Positions 26,701 through 37,545 of a DNA stretch of 64,000 nucleotides are shown one piece after another (the first letter of the stretch is position 1; each line of letters starts with the position of its first letter). The notes below the pieces were generated by a model that searched no databases, had not been told where the DNA came from, and saw only the letters and a list, made by a program, of their open reading frames with translations. The translations under genes and the position numbers were made by a program. Origin of the DNA: Enoplosus armatus (lineage: Eukaryota > Chordata > Actinopteri > Centrarchiformes > Enoplosidae); NCBI RefSeq assembly GCF_043641665.1, contig NC_092185.1, positions 25,082,503 through 25,146,502 on the forward strand, written 5' to 3'.

Positions 26701-29700
26701 ATTGACTCCATGCTTATGATGGGGAGGGAAAGACTGCCCAAAAGTCCAGTGGAAGTACCCAAACATCATTTAAGGGCTCTCTGCCTTGGAAACTGCCCTG
26801 TCAGGTCTCATCAGTGCTCAGCTAAGCCTGGCACAGCAGGGGCTCTCCTAGGTCTATTACCCCCTATAGAGTGCCTCTTCCTGGCCAGTCCTCAAAGTGG
26901 GTCGCCCTGTCTGGGTTTGGAACAGACCCACGACCCAACAAGGCGCCCGGAGAAGAAAAGAAAAGAGATGGAGGTCTGTGCAATCCATGATGATGCACCG
27001 TCAGACAAAGGCTCAGTGGGTTGTAGCACCCATAATGGAGAACATACAGTGCACTGTGGCATCAATTAAAATTGTTCTGTGTTGACAAATCTGACTAAAA
27101 CACTGACAAATAAATCGATGCAATGGAAACTGCTTTTAATGTGCATCTTCTCATTGTGGCTTCACATTATCCCCTGAACCGCATCCAAGAGAGGAAGCAG
27201 TGATGCGTTTATAATCAGCCTCATCACTCCTCTAGTTAGTGGACTGATATTCTCTTCTTCTAGTGAGAGACTTCTAGTGAACACACTAGTAAACAAACTG
27301 AGAGCCAATATTTTTTTCCGCTAGGGTTGTTTGCTGGCTTGTTTGGAGAGCCAGTCTTAATTTAAGGTTAAACTCTTTTTAATTGGCATAAAGCAGTTGA
27401 CACACGAAACCTGTGGGATATGACACCAAAACTGTGTGGTTTTCTTAATCATTAATGTTTGTAAAAATCCTCTGTTTAGTGTGGAGTGGAACCCACAAAC
27501 ATCCAGTATTGGGGGTGGGGGGGGGGCCTGCAAAAAAATCATGTTCCTTCTCCAAAGAGTTATCTGATATCTTGTCTTTTTTACCTTGTCCGTTTTTTTC
27601 TTCTGTTGGATCCTCTAATGTTTTTTGAGAATGGCTGAGGCTATGTCTGCTGCTCCATATCTGTCTCATTGTGTTGGAGTGTACGTGGTGTGATCAGAGA
27701 CGGCGGAGTAGAAGAGTTGACCGGGCACAGCACTTCTCAAAGCTTTTTATCCAAAAAAGTTGTGACACTGAAGGGTGTTTGTGTGTACTGTCAGTACGCA
27801 CAATGTACAACTTGGTAACAAAATATAGTCCCAAGAAATGAAATCATCACTCTCTGTGGAATTTTGTTTTGTCACCTGGGAACATGGCCAAACCACGGAA
27901 GGATCTGAATCGATGATTTATTTTTTCTTGTTTATATTTTAGAAACCAAGAATGCAATCATGCCTTCGGTGAAAATCGTTGCAGCTTGGCCGGATTTAAA
28001 ATGTGAATCAAAACCAGCATTTCAAAGGGACGACTGTTTTTCAAAGGGTTAGGCACTACCAGCTCATCACAGAGCACAGCATTTTATTTTGCTATCTAGC
28101 CAGTGGCCACTGGCAGCTCTAATTCAATAAAACTTTCATTCAGAAATAAACTTTAAAAGTTTGCCCCTAAATTTGATTCTAAGCTATTCTAAGAGGGTTC
28201 ATTTGAACTGTTTACTTCCCTGCCTCAAATCTGCCAGTGTTCGCATTTTTTCTGTCCTGATTGTGGCTCAGCACAGGCCCATATGTGACTTTTCTTAGTC
28301 CATCTAAATGCAGGTTGCCTTTTTGCATGTTACTATGACTCACAGAAGGTGTTTTTAACCGAGGTCTGGCTCAGATAGAATTTGGAAGTGGATTTACTAC
28401 TAATCACGATGTTCTGCTGACAGACGAGCTCATCAGATTTCAGCAGGAATTAGTGCATTTCATATTTACATTGCATATTTAGCTGTCATTGTTTCTGCTT
28501 ATTTGTCGCACCCTACACTTCAAGTTTCTAATTCACAATCTCATACACAAACACACTTTATTGTACTCGATGTCCTCTTTTATTCATTGAGCAGCATTTC
28601 CATTTTCGTCAGTTCTTTGTCCTCGACCAACTGGGAGCTCATTTGTTCTCTTGTATGCTTTTGTCCAGACCCCTTTCTTTTCTCTCTCCTATTGTGCTGC
28701 TAAATTGGTCACCACTTTTCCTCTGTATCCTGTTAATTAAGAATTTTTCCCCTCTACCCATTTGTTTTTTTTTTTAAACTTGTTTTATCCTCCAAAAAAT
28801 TGGAATGCATTACAATCCCATAATGGAGCCTAATCTTCTCACTGAAATCTGTATTTATGCATGTGGGAAGAGTGCTTTGTATCCTTGGAATGCGGAGACA
28901 CCAGTTTTCATGTGAGATGATCGATGCGTGTGTGTTTACAGTAGTGAACTCGGAAGATTATAATTCAGGGCTTGCGATTTTGTGTATGTGAGGTCCAGCT
29001 CTCAGTGGTTACATGAGCCTGTCCACACCTTCCAGAACCTGCAGAAGGAGAGTATCCAATTGCACGCGGCCAGGTCAGTCGAGGGCCAGCAACCTACCTT
29101 CTCACGCAAACTAGCAAGCAAGCAGCTAGCCCTGCGTGTGAGTCCTGATAAACAAATGGTCACTGTCTGCACACAGGGAGAACGATATCAGGCTGTCATC
29201 ATCTCCCAGGCTGCAATTTGTCCTCCCAACAGATCTCAGTGAGAGAGAAAAAAGCTTTATCATTTCCATCCCTGAACACGCACCCCATTAGGAGCTACAT
29301 TTGATTTAGTTTCCGTTCAATCCCCCGGGGAGCACATGCCATCATACTCTGTAAATGTCACTTACTGTTTTTTTCCCTTCTGCTCTATTTATTTACTTGT
29401 GTTTTCCCTCTTCTACTTGATCTTGCCGCCTCCTTCCTTCCTTCCTTCGCCTGACAGCGGCGCAGACGACCTGTTGCCCATCCTGTCCTTCGTGGCTCTG
29501 CGGTGCCAGTGTCCTCAGCTGGTGTCTGAATGCGCTGCTTTGGAGGAGTTCATTCATGAAGGGTGAGTCGTCATGATGGAAAAAGATGGTGGATGACCTT
29601 CTCCTTTTTTTGCACCGAATACACAATAAAATCCAAAAGGTCAAAGACGTTTGCAAATGGCCTTGTACTTGGAGGGAAGCTGATAGAAGTCTAATTTGAA

Positions 29701-31898
29701 TGTTGCTCTGTCTTCTGTATATGAAAATAGGCAATTGTTTTCCAACACCTTCCCCATTACAATTTTTAAATTGGATTGCATAAGACTTCACAGGCCTTCT
29801 ATATACCACCAGTATAGAACTGATTCAACTTTACATATTTTCATCACAATTCTTTAATAACCAAATTTAAGGGATCCTTATGGAAAATGTGTTTTTAATG
29901 TCGAAAAATATATACTGTAATAAGATTATTTTAAAGTCTCTATAGGTATCTCTATCCACCTCAAATATTCAGTATTGGTCAGGCTTAAGTATTCATGTAC
30001 ATAGCTGACAGCGCAATATCCCATTTTTAATCCATAACCATCTTACTCTTTTCTTACAGGTGCACACTGTCTTAAAATAGTGTTGTAAGCATAATCCACG
30101 ACTGCCACACTAAGTTTAGATACATCATAGCAAAAACCAAGATAAGCAGTCCAGTAGGACACTTGGGGGAGGGCTGGTGGGCTTGAGTCGAGATACTACA
30201 TCATACTGAGTGTCATTGCGTGTGAGTTCAGACCACACCCAAGAGGTCTGCTCACGGCCATAAAAACAGTGAGTTATAAAAGCCAGCTGGTTAGCTTGGA
30301 TTTGGCTTTTCTTCTCTATAAAAATACAAATAAAGCCCCACTTGATGTTTATGTAGTTCAGTGGGTTGGAAAGGTTCAAGTGATGGCAGAGGTGGAACAA
30401 CCACAAGGCTATGAGAGAGGGCTGGCATGCCCTTGTTCTCTCAAGGCTGTGAAAGAGGTAGCCAAAAGTCTTATAAATGATTGGCTGAGTCCAAGTATAT
30501 AAGGCTATGACTGCAGTTCACACACAAACCAGTCAAGGGAGCCTCAAAAAAGTACATTAAGAAGGTAAGCTAGGACAATATATATGTATATATACACTCA
30601 CCGATGTCTGTGTTTCGCTTTAGACAGCTAAAATGTTGCTAAACGCTGATTGTGCTCTCCTCACTGGTTCGAAGCGGGTGATGTTGCGTACTTTCATTCA
30701 CCAAAGGAAACCCCCCCCCCCCCACAAATACAGAAATCTCTTTAAGTGCAATAACCAAAACCGCTCTGACTTTGGCAGAAAATAGTAATAGGTTCTGTTA
30801 GCTTGATAATGAATTTGGCCCATAAATCTTTTTTTTATTTTTGACATGACATTACTGAAATGCAAGATGCTACAGCTAAATCAAGAGCTATTTATTGGCG
30901 GCAGAGGATACTTTTAAACCAGTCAGGAGCATACAGTGTATGACTCTGCAGATGCATGCGGGTTGATGCGAGACTTAGCATTAGCTTAGCATTAAAAAGA
31001 ATGGCTCATGTATCCATTCTTCTGTCTTTTCACATTAATATGTTTTCTAATTATAATGCATTTTGTCATACTTTCTTGTTTGTCTTTATTAAGTTTCCGC
31101 CGTGTTTTCTTGGTGGGGGGGAAAGGTTTTCAAAGATTGAGATTGTGTCAAATGTAATGCTTGGTGGTTGCTTGTTTAGGTTTGTTGTAGCATTTTTATA
31201 TATTACACTTTTCAACTCTCACTCTCTCCGTCCACTCACCTTTTGTGTCCATCCGTGCAGTGCAGCGTCCTGGCTACAGTCAGTCTCGTGTCTTGCTCTC
31301 GTTACTTAAAGGTCAGCCAGGGTTGACTTGCTTTCCAGCCCCCCCCTTCTGTCTCTTGTCTAACAAACGTTCACCCTCATCACTTGTTCTCCTCGCACAT
31401 CAGCCCTCCATCCATCAGTCCCCTCTTTCCTCCTGCTGCCAGCCCTTTGGATGAATGTTTCTCAGCTCTAAAAGTGGCAAAAAGGCAGATGTCTTTCACT
31501 AACTAATGTGGTCAAGGCTGAGCAGAGACCTTTGGTCCTTTACTCACCATGGGAAAATGCTGACGTGGCGATTACAGTAAAATGAATAAATTGGGGCTTT
31601 ATTCTGTGCTCAGAGGGTTGGGATTTTTGTGGTCATGCCTCATTGTGAATGAAGTTTTCTGTTTGTGTCCCCGTTTTCTCTGGCCTCCAAAAAGGTAGAA
31701 TAAATGGGGAGAGAAAAAAAACCAGATTTATCACTTTTACCCACTGATGTCGTGCTATCAGCTAATGCTCGCTTCTCTTTTTTCAGGTATTTGATAGGAG
31801 AGGAAGGCTACTGTCTGACCTCCATGCAGAGTGCCTTGGCCTACGTTGAATCATTGCACACAGCAGGAGCTAACCTTCCTGCAGACAAGCCCGTTTGA
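9880..31898 (+). CDS. vps9d1: VPS9 domain-containing protein 1
   Basis: Sixteen coding exons: 9880-9966, 10905-10977, 12360-12563, 12742-12907, 13667-13778, 17348-17410, 18492-18544, 19423-19510, 19614-19699, 20845-20993, 21660-22022, 22207-22336, 25077-25282, 26344-26428, 29458-29562, 31787-31898. They sum to 2082 nt (693 aa) with every junction in frame. Residues 1 to about 105 form a helical MIT-like region; about 190-285 is a charged coiled coil ([26 protein letters not shown]); 361-481 is acidic and low complexity with SFEDLEQF; about 480-690 is the VPS9 domain, with [11 protein letters not shown] and [12 protein letters not shown] supplying the Asp and Tyr that VPS9 GEFs use on Rab5-type GTPases. 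The family acts on endosomal membranes. The protein aligns by eye with human VPS9D1 (about 631 aa) throughout. The start ATG has a strong Kozak context (caccATGG). Intron 6 looks U12-type and exon 5 is flanked by GT repeats. Confidence 0.95.
10978..12359 (+). other. vps9d1 intron 2
   Basis: Contains two repeat fragments: a 'ctcattgagacacagggtct' segment near 11475-11520 that resembles a dispersed fish element, and a 28-nt stretch (11803-11830) that is also present at 20514-20541. No exon is seen. Confidence 0.55.
11803..11880 (+). repeat. Fragment of the 20.5-kb dispersed element
   Basis: 28 nt, beginning acagtaccggtgctcccatt and ending caagagta, are identical to 20514-20541. Both copies continue with 'aaagtagcataa', so they are copies of one dispersed family. 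Only the 3' part is present here. Confidence 0.75.
13591..13660. repeat. (TG)n microsatellite ending 6 nt before vps9d1 exon 5
   Basis: Seventy bases of TG run straight into 'ctgcag', the acceptor of exon 5 at 13667. The repeat occupies the place of the usual polypyrimidine tract. Confidence 0.97.
13779..13803. repeat. (GT)n starting at the donor of vps9d1 exon 5
   Basis: The donor itself, GTATGTGTGTG, opens a GT run immediately after exon 5. Confidence 0.93.
13804..16195 (+). other. vps9d1 intron 5, upstream part
   Basis: No exon supported. It holds a (TA)n(CA)n tract at 14762-14796 and otherwise unassigned AT-rich sequence. The part from about 16000 onward becomes richer in CG dinucleotides ahead of the alternative first exons. 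Confidence 0.5.
14762..14796. repeat. (AT)n(AC)n microsatellite
   Basis: A TA run grading into CA repeats inside vps9d1 intron 5. Confidence 0.95.
16196..16357 (+). other. vps9d1: Candidate alternative first exon A of vps9d1
   Basis: An open frame from an ATG at 16196 runs 54 codons to AAAATGATG, followed by a consensus donor GTAAGC at 16358. The final phase is 0 and continues in frame into the candidate exon at 16508. Translation could begin at 16196, 16352 or 16355. The surrounding 'gttagctt', 'cttagctagctaac' words and CG-containing sequence are typical of fish promoter-proximal DNA. The peptide matches nothing I know, so the 5' part may be untranslated. Confidence 0.45.
16508..16576 (+). 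other. vps9d1: Candidate alternative exon B of vps9d1
   Basis: A 69-nt segment bounded by acceptor TTATTCAG and donor GTAAAG encodes [20 protein letters not shown] plus FVK with no stop. It begins and ends in phase 0, so it joins in frame to vps9d1 exon 6 (17348), which also begins in phase 0. Together with 16196-16357 it would give a vps9d1 isoform lacking the N-terminal MIT-like region but keeping the coiled coil and VPS9 domain. The peptide is basic and helical in character. It is not part of the canonical exon 5-exon 6 order known from other vertebrates. Confidence 0.5.
17411..18491 (+). other. vps9d1: vps9d1 intron 6, U12-type (minor spliceosome) candidate
   Basis: The donor is GTATCCTTCT, matching the U12 donor consensus RTATCCTTT at eight of nine positions. 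TTTCCTTAAT at 18465-18474 matches the U12 branch-site consensus TTCCTTAAC, with its adenosines about 18 nt before the terminal AG at 18490-18491. There is no clear polypyrimidine tract. Flanking exons join in phase 0. A dispersed repeat lies inside at about 17896-18240. Confidence 0.85.
17896..18240 (+). repeat. Dispersed repeat beginning 'agtagggctgggtgattt'
   Basis: The opening words resemble the terminal sequence of an abundant fish non-autonomous element ('agggctgggcgata', recalled). The body includes 'aataaagaccaggag' and 'cacatcgatggtgcaacc'. The right boundary is uncertain. Confidence 0.45.
20465..20740 (+). repeat. Dispersed fish element, 'agaatcagaatcagaaatac' type
   Basis: 'agaatcagaatcagaaatac' followed by 'tttattgatccccgggggga' is a very common fish genomic repeat signature. 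It is followed by an A/T-rich body with 'atatgtacaaaatataaaaa'. A second fragment of the family lies at 11803. Confidence 0.75.
22443..24693. mobile_element. Possible hAT-like non-autonomous transposon
   Basis: The left end CAGTGGTTCTCAAACTG and the inverted right end (reverse complement CAGAGGTTCTCAAATTG) match in 15 of 17 positions. They are the typical terminal inverted repeat of hAT elements. The 8 bp outside the two ends (agctagaa and aagtggga) do not match, so either the ends belong to different copies or the target duplication has decayed. No transposase frame is present. Confidence 0.4.
23135..23860. repeat. Dispersed element with 'ggttctcgattcccgtcccg' end
   Basis: The right part carries 'ggaaccggttctcgattccc', and the left part opens 'atagggatgagaactg'; inverted, these ends are related. 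This resembles a known fish short inverted-repeat family ('gggatgggaatcgagaaccggttc', recalled). It lies nested inside the 22443-24693 element. Confidence 0.45.
25399..25690 (+). repeat. Dispersed element, 'cagggtatctgcaggtctta' type
   Basis: 'cagggtatctgcaggtctta' followed by 'aagtcttaaagagcattgaa' resembles the terminus of a common fish non-autonomous DNA element (recalled). It lies in vps9d1 intron 13 and its right end is not defined. Confidence 0.5.
26429..29457 (+). other. vps9d1 intron 14
   Basis: A 3-kb intron. A 155-codon open frame at 26602-27069 is the longest in it but lacks flanking splice sites in the right phases and matches nothing I recognise. A G/C-rich tract lies at about 27510-27529 and pyrimidine tracts precede the exon 15 acceptor. 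Confidence 0.5.
29563..31786 (+). other. vps9d1 intron 15
   Basis: No exon recognised. It includes a poly-C run at about 30711-30723 and unassigned sequence. It separates the two halves of the VPS9 catalytic motif region. Confidence 0.5.
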
Positions 31899-33439
31899 AA
31901 AAAGGTAAAGAGTCCATACTTTATGCTCTGATAAAGATTCTGTTGACCTTTTGCGTTAAGTAACCTTAAAGGGTATGTAATGGGCTTTTCATGAAAACAA
32001 AGAAAATACAGTATATAGTATCCTGCAATGTTTTTGCATATATATATATATATATACATATATATATAGTTCAAATGAATGTCATGTCAATATTTCTGAG
32101 CTGTAAATATTTCGGGAGAACACTGAGACGGGGGCCACAGATGCAATGTCCTCCATGTTTCGTTTTCTTACAAATTACAGTGTAGACTCAACTGGCGTGG
32201 AGGTTAGTAAATTAATACAGTTTTGTTTTAGACTGAGTCAGTTTCTGTTACTGACCTGATCTTAGAACAGACTGAACTGTGAAGTACAGCTCACACTTGG
32301 AGCAGTTTTGCCAGCAGTTATGAGGAGAGGTTGAAGCTGAAGGGATGGATGAAGTGAGACTGATGCACTACACTGAGGGGTGAGTGTGTCGCTGAATGGC
32401 CTGTCTGGCGCCCAAGGTGATGTTTCCACACTGCTACTCCGAGGGACGGGGTGTGATGACACTGCATGTTATAAAATGTGACATCCTCAACTGGCGTCCC
32501 CTAAAACTCCCAGTGACACAATGATTCCTCTATTTAACTTTGCAGACCGCTGGATTAAGAAGGGGGAGCATTCTGAGTATTTCGTACTGGAGGAACGGGT
32601 TTAGTTTTAATTGACTTTACATGTCTTCTCTCTTCGCAGAATAGATTTTGACCCCTTTCATGACAAAAACATGCCATAATTAGATTCCTATTTCCTGAAT
32701 ACTGTTTTTGTGTTGCTGATTTTCAGGATTGAAAGCATTTGTGAAATGTTTGTGATTTAGTCATCAGAATGATTCATAAGATGCTACAAGCTTTTTTGTT
32801 TGTAGAAAAGTACAATCTGTATGCTGCTTTTCACCAATTAATCTGAGTGCCCCTGGGTCAGTGGGAGGGAGGAGGGCAGTTGTGTGCAAAGCTATTGATC
32901 CTGCGAAGAAGCCATTATGCAGCCTGTGTAAACAGGCGTATTAGTTAAAATGGAAGAGTAGAGGGATTTGAGTTGATGCTTTCGTGGAAATATTTCATGT
33001 TTCTCATTTACAAGAGAAAACGACTTGGGAATGAGGAATCATCTTATTCTTGGGCTACTGGTAACTTGGTAAAACGTTCTTATGTGTTCTTATCTTCAAA
33101 AAGTCTTCTTCCAAAAACAGGTGTTTTATAAAAAGGTGGGAGTAGTCCTATAAGCAGGGTCATCTTACATTTGGGCAAATATGGAATGAAAAACGCATCG
33201 ATGACACACATCGTTGCACTGAGCGACAATTCCACACCTACACCGTCCTGCGCCAAATGTGGATTAATCTGTGGTTGATAATAGTAGGAGAGGCTTTGGG
33301 CTGAGCGCCACAGGCTGAATGCGTGTTGAGAGGCGGACTAACCCATTATTGGTGTTGGTCTTTTCGTGAGATCAGAAAAGGCCGCAAGAAAAATGTAGAA
33401 TGCTCCTAGCCTTTATGAACGAAAGGACAAAATCATCCC

Positions 33440-33590
33440 ACCCTAATCCTGAATAGTGACAGGCGAGACAGACAGGAAAAGTGGGAGATAGAGAGGGGGC
33501 TGACACGCTGCGGTAAGGACTCAGCGTTTGTACATGGGATGCCCACTCTACCAGGTGAGCTACAGGGGCGCCCCATGCAGCATTTTTTAA
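33440..33590 (-). mobile_element. tRNA-derived SINE (degenerate)
   Basis: Read on the - strand from about 33580 it begins GGCGCCCCTGTAGCTCACCT, an A-box-like tRNA promoter (TAGCTCACCTGG), followed by GTAGAGTGGGCATCCCATGT and a C/T-rich body (CCCCCTCTCTATCTCCC). This is the layout of fish tRNA-derived SINEs. The B box is decayed. It is not a functional tRNA gene, because it cannot form the anticodon and T arms. Confidence 0.75.
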
Positions 33591-34033
33591 ACGTATTGCC
33601 AACGCAGGAAATAATATATTCCATTTTGCGTTGTAGGCTGCTGCAGTCACAAGAGACCCTCCCGACTGCCTATCCCACATTCCCCGCTGCGCTACAGTCA
33701 ACGGCTGGACCTGCTGCTCCCTGCAAGTTGTGTGGGCGCCTGTTATCTTGTACGCACGCGGACAAACTGTATATTCGACAGAAGGACTTCTTTTTGCTCT
33801 GTTTCCAACAGAGGACTAAACCAGTGCCTATCAGTTTGTTCCTAACCAAATCAGACCCTTGCATGTGGCCAAACGGGGGTTTCTTCCGGGTCCTCTAAGG
33901 TGCTGCATTAACTAACACTGGATAGTTAAAGGGACTGTGGTTGGTTTACTAATGAGAGAATATATTTTTAAACCATATTGTAAGAGTTTTTCCCCTTACT
34001 GCATTGCACATTTTAATCCATGTACCCTGTGGC

Positions 34034-34061
34034 TTTTTTTTTTTTTTTTTTTTTTTTTTTT
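34034..34061. repeat. poly-T tract
   Basis: About 28 consecutive T residues. Confidence 0.95.
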
Positions 34062-34459
34062 CTTATAACAAACATGCAAACTCATAAATTAGACCGTGTG
34101 TGCATGTGTTGGTTCATCTATTTTAAGACTGGTGGCATCCACAGACTATGAATTAAAAATATAAATGTACGCACTTTGGGTGTTAAAGTGTTCAGGGGTG
34201 AGGTCACACCGGATGATGGTTTGGAGTTCAGACAGTAGATCTATTTGCAGACAGACTCGCCTGCGGGACAGAGGCGGCGCTTGTCAGAGATGCCATGTAA
34301 CGGGGACAATGTGAGACACTGGAAGAGAGCACAAGACTTACTGCTGTGGGCTGAAAAGCCCAGTTTGGAGCATCTGTTGACAGTCACTGTGTACAGGAAT
34401 ATGGTTAGGTAGTACTTACTGTGCGTAGTAATACTGTTGCATGTTGTTAGTTGGTCCTG

Positions 34460-34472
34460 TGTGTGTGTGTGT

Positions 34473-34524
<52 letters not shown>
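34460..34524. repeat. (GT)n microsatellite
   Basis: GT repeat with one 'gtgag' interruption. It abuts the pentamer array at 34531. Confidence 0.97.
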
Positions 34525-34529
<5 letters not shown>

Positions 34530-34530
34530 A

Positions 34531-34590
34531 GCCACGCCACGCCAAGCCAAGCCAAGCCACGCCAAGCCACGCCAAGCCACGCCAAGCCAC
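34531..34590 (+). repeat. Pentanucleotide minisatellite, GCCAA/GCCAC
   Basis: Twelve tandem 5-bp units, each GCCAA or GCCAC, with a near-alternating order in the second half. The array directly follows the GT repeat and a short GCGC step. Confidence 0.96.
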
Positions 34591-35403
34591 AGGGACTGCA
34601 TGTACACGTGACATACCTTTTTTTTTTTTTAAACTTTCATTCTTTTAACACTAAGGTTCAAGATCAACAAACTCTCCAAGGGAAGGAAGATGAACTTATT
34701 TTCACAGCCTATTTTATACTTTTCCCCCATTTCCCAATACTATCCCATATATTTGGAAATGCATTACCCAGCAGTAGATCCTGAGGAGATTCCGTCATGT
34801 TGAATTGACTGATATTTGACATTTGAAATACATGCAGACACCAGAGTGGCTCTTTACCTGAAAGGGTCGGGGGCGGCGCATTCGAGTATCTTCATGGCAT
34901 GTCTCTCTCTTAAATTATACTGTGTTTATAAATGGGCTAAAATGAGCAAAAATATTGTTTGTTTGAACTTGCCTCCAGTGTCACTTACAGACTGAAAAAC
35001 TGCAGTTTTGCAATTTGTCATTTTATTATGTTTGGTTTCTTTGCTTGCTTGAATTTACTATTTAATATATAATATATATTTTTTTTGTATGGGTCCAAAA
35101 GATGTGAAAAGATGATTTAAGGACTGTTTTGGATTTGTTACTACTACATTGACAGTGACATTAACACCAAAAACAGATTTGTGTAATAAATGTCTATGTA
35201 ATTATATTAAAAATGGCAAGATGCTGTGATATTTTTTGCAGAGTGGATTAAGCCACTACCTTCATGTAAATGATTTCTTGTACATTTTGCATTGCTTTTG
35301 AAAACCGAATGTGGATGTGTTATTTCATTATTAAACTTGTTTTACTGTGAAAGGTCGGGAACGTTAGAACGAGAATGATGAATGTGTGTTTGAGAGATGG
35401 GTC

Positions 35404-35409
35404 AATAAA
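35404..35409 (+). terminator. Candidate distal poly(A) signal
   Basis: AATAAA followed 35-55 nt later by GT-rich 'tgtgtgttgttgtctg'. It could end a 3.5-kb vps9d1 3' UTR, though no nearer evidence links the two. Confidence 0.3.
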
Positions 35410-35473
35410 GAGAAGACATGTTGAAAACATTTCACATGTGTGTTGTTGTCTGACTGGACGTCTTGACTTCTGC

Positions 35474-35770
35474 CTGGGGCCTGTATCACAAAGCAAGATC
35501 AACATACCTCTCTTTGAGGTACCTGGCCTTACGAAACCTAAACACTGATGATCCTGGATCACTGGTCTCACAAATCCGGGACCCGTTCTTTGTGTGTGGA
35601 TAATAGTTATCCAGATTGGAACGTTGACGATTTGACATGAGTCTGGACTTTTTGGTTCCTCGAAGCGGTCTTGTAATTCATCAGGAACTGTTGTCATAGC
35701 AACAATCCTTAAGCTCAAACCCGCAAATGTGCAGGCTTATCGGCAGCCGCATCGCATTTTAGGGTAAACG
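35474..35770 (+). repeat. Dispersed element, 'gggcctgtatcacaaagcaa' type
   Basis: The segment opens with the 'ggcctgtatcacaaagcaag' signature seen in many fish genomes (recalled) and continues with 'ggatcctggatcac'-like words. The right edge is approximate. Confidence 0.5.
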
Positions 35771-37094
35771 CCATACGTGGAGTCATTTTCAGACGCAAAG
35801 GAACTGCTTGTTTGGATGCATAGTGAAAGAGTGTTGGTATGATTCTGATTTTTAGATGTAAAACATGCAGGTCACTGAGAGATCAATATGATCTCTTGGT
35901 GTGATTCCAATTGCATTTTCATCATAAAACGCTTGCATAATAAAATATTCAACAAAATAAACAAATTTGTACACTGAAAAAGGAACCAGGCCAAATGTAG
36001 TTTGAGATACTGTGAGCAAATAGACATTAACTCAAACGTTCTGACTATTAAAAGGCCAGTGGTTTCAAAACCTGTAGCATTTCATTTGACATTAAAATTG
36101 GAATTTGTCATTTGATCTCTTGCATGTATCCCATAATTAACTGCAGAACTCACTCTGCTGCATAGCACAGGTTGTAATGAGAATGCTCCCTGGCTGGCAA
36201 TGCTTTAATGACACACTATAATGGAATGGGACCATCGTTGATGTTATTAGATGCATCTGTGCTTTTCCTGCTGCGACAAATCAATATGTCTTCCGTGAAA
36301 AAGGCGTACGGGTGTGTTTTGAATAATAGTGAATCTTCCTCACTGAGATTTGTACATGCAAACAAAGACAATAACTTCAGACACCCTCAGTAGGAACAAA
36401 CCGTTTATCATTTTTTACAGAAATCATGTACGCTGCTCTTTACGGAGAGGAACAAATCAATGTTGAACTCTTAAAAAAAAGTCCTTTCATTTTCAAAAAG
36501 TAGGGGAGGGAAAAAAAAAAAAACAGTCCCTGCCTCTTGACACCCAATACTAACAGGAAGTGATGTGACATGTTCGTCTTTGTTTTGTTTTTTTATGCGG
36601 CTGTCAGTTGTTGGGATGTCTGTGTGAGGATGATGCTTGGATGATGCAGGAGGCTGAACAGCAGCAGAGGAAAAAACAACATGCCACTCTGAATCAGTCA
36701 GAACACCACCAGAAGCCGCGGCACCACCCGGTATGCCATCCTCCTCTTGCTCACGCTGCCTTGCTCTTTCTCTCCGTTAATGTTTCTGTCTCGCTGTGTG
36801 TTCTTTTTGTGCCTTTCTGCTTCACTTACCTTGTCACCCCCGCCCTGCCGCCCCCCCCCCCTACAACCAACCCAAGTTCCTTTGGTCCATTCTAGGTCAG
36901 CGGGGTCACCGCCTCCTGCTTTAGGTTTGAACCACCAGCATACAGTGCAGTGCAGTTTCACTTATATTAGCTGTATATATGTAGTAACAGCTCACTTAAA
37001 CATCATGGTTTAAACCTGAACATGACCTAATCTTAATTTTAGTCCTGAAAAAAGAACTTTTCATACTTCTTTTAGCAGTCTGTTAAAGTTCTAC

Positions 37095-37262
37095 ATAGTT
37101 CTAGCATTATGGGAAATGTGTTAATTTGCTTTCCTGCTAAGAGTAAGGTCGATACCACTCTTAGGTCTGTACGCCCCCCCCCCCCCCCCCCCACATATCT
37201 TAGTTTAGCATAGATACTGAAAGCAGGGAGCAGGTGAAAATATTTGCCTGCCAACTTCTCCC
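37095..37262 (+). repeat. Dispersed fish repeat, copy 1 (forward)
   Basis: 'tctagcattatgggaaatgt', 'cgataccactcttaggtctg' and 'cttagtttagcatagatact' match, in order, an abundant percomorph repeat (recalled). A poly-C run (37174-37192) interrupts it. Confidence 0.65.
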
Positions 37263-37320
37263 TAACTAACATATCATAACTTGTTTTTCTGCCTTTCACA
37301 AGTGGAGTCTTGTCATCACT

Positions 37321-37545
37321 GTTTGGTTTTTTGTACGAATTAAAAAAAAAAAAAAAAGAGAGAGAGAGATATTATTTATTAATTAGAGAGTGCCAATGTG
37401 TTGGTAGCCACATTTTGCCTTTTTTTTATATTTTATATATATATATATTATATTTTTATTTCTTTGGACAGAGCCAGGGTAGGTGTTTCCACCCAGTCTC
37501 CAGTCTTTATGCTAAGCTAAGCTAATCACCTGCTGGCTCAAGCCT
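37321..37545 (-). repeat. Same dispersed repeat, copy 2 (inverted)
   Basis: On the - strand it reads 'ttagcttagcttagcataaa' then 'gactggagactgggtggaaa' and 'ccctggctctgtccaaag', and later 'tacaaaaaacc'. These are the same family's words in reverse orientation to the copy at 37095. The two copies face each other with about 60 bp between. Confidence 0.65.

Larger units (their letters stand above)
31899..35410 (+). other. Downstream of vps9d1, possibly long 3' UTR
   Basis: No coding exon is seen. Immediately after the stop a donor-like GGTAAAG occurs (31904-31910), so a 3' UTR intron is possible. The stretch holds a short (TA)n tract near 32038-32068, a tRNA-derived SINE (33440-33590, reverse), a poly-T run and a GT microsatellite with a pentamer minisatellite. 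An AATAAA at 35404 could end a long transcript. Confidence 0.4.

Noticed and set aside
33440..33590. Possible functional tRNA gene on the - strand
   Set aside because: Only an A-box-like segment is kept; the anticodon and T arms cannot form. It is a SINE.
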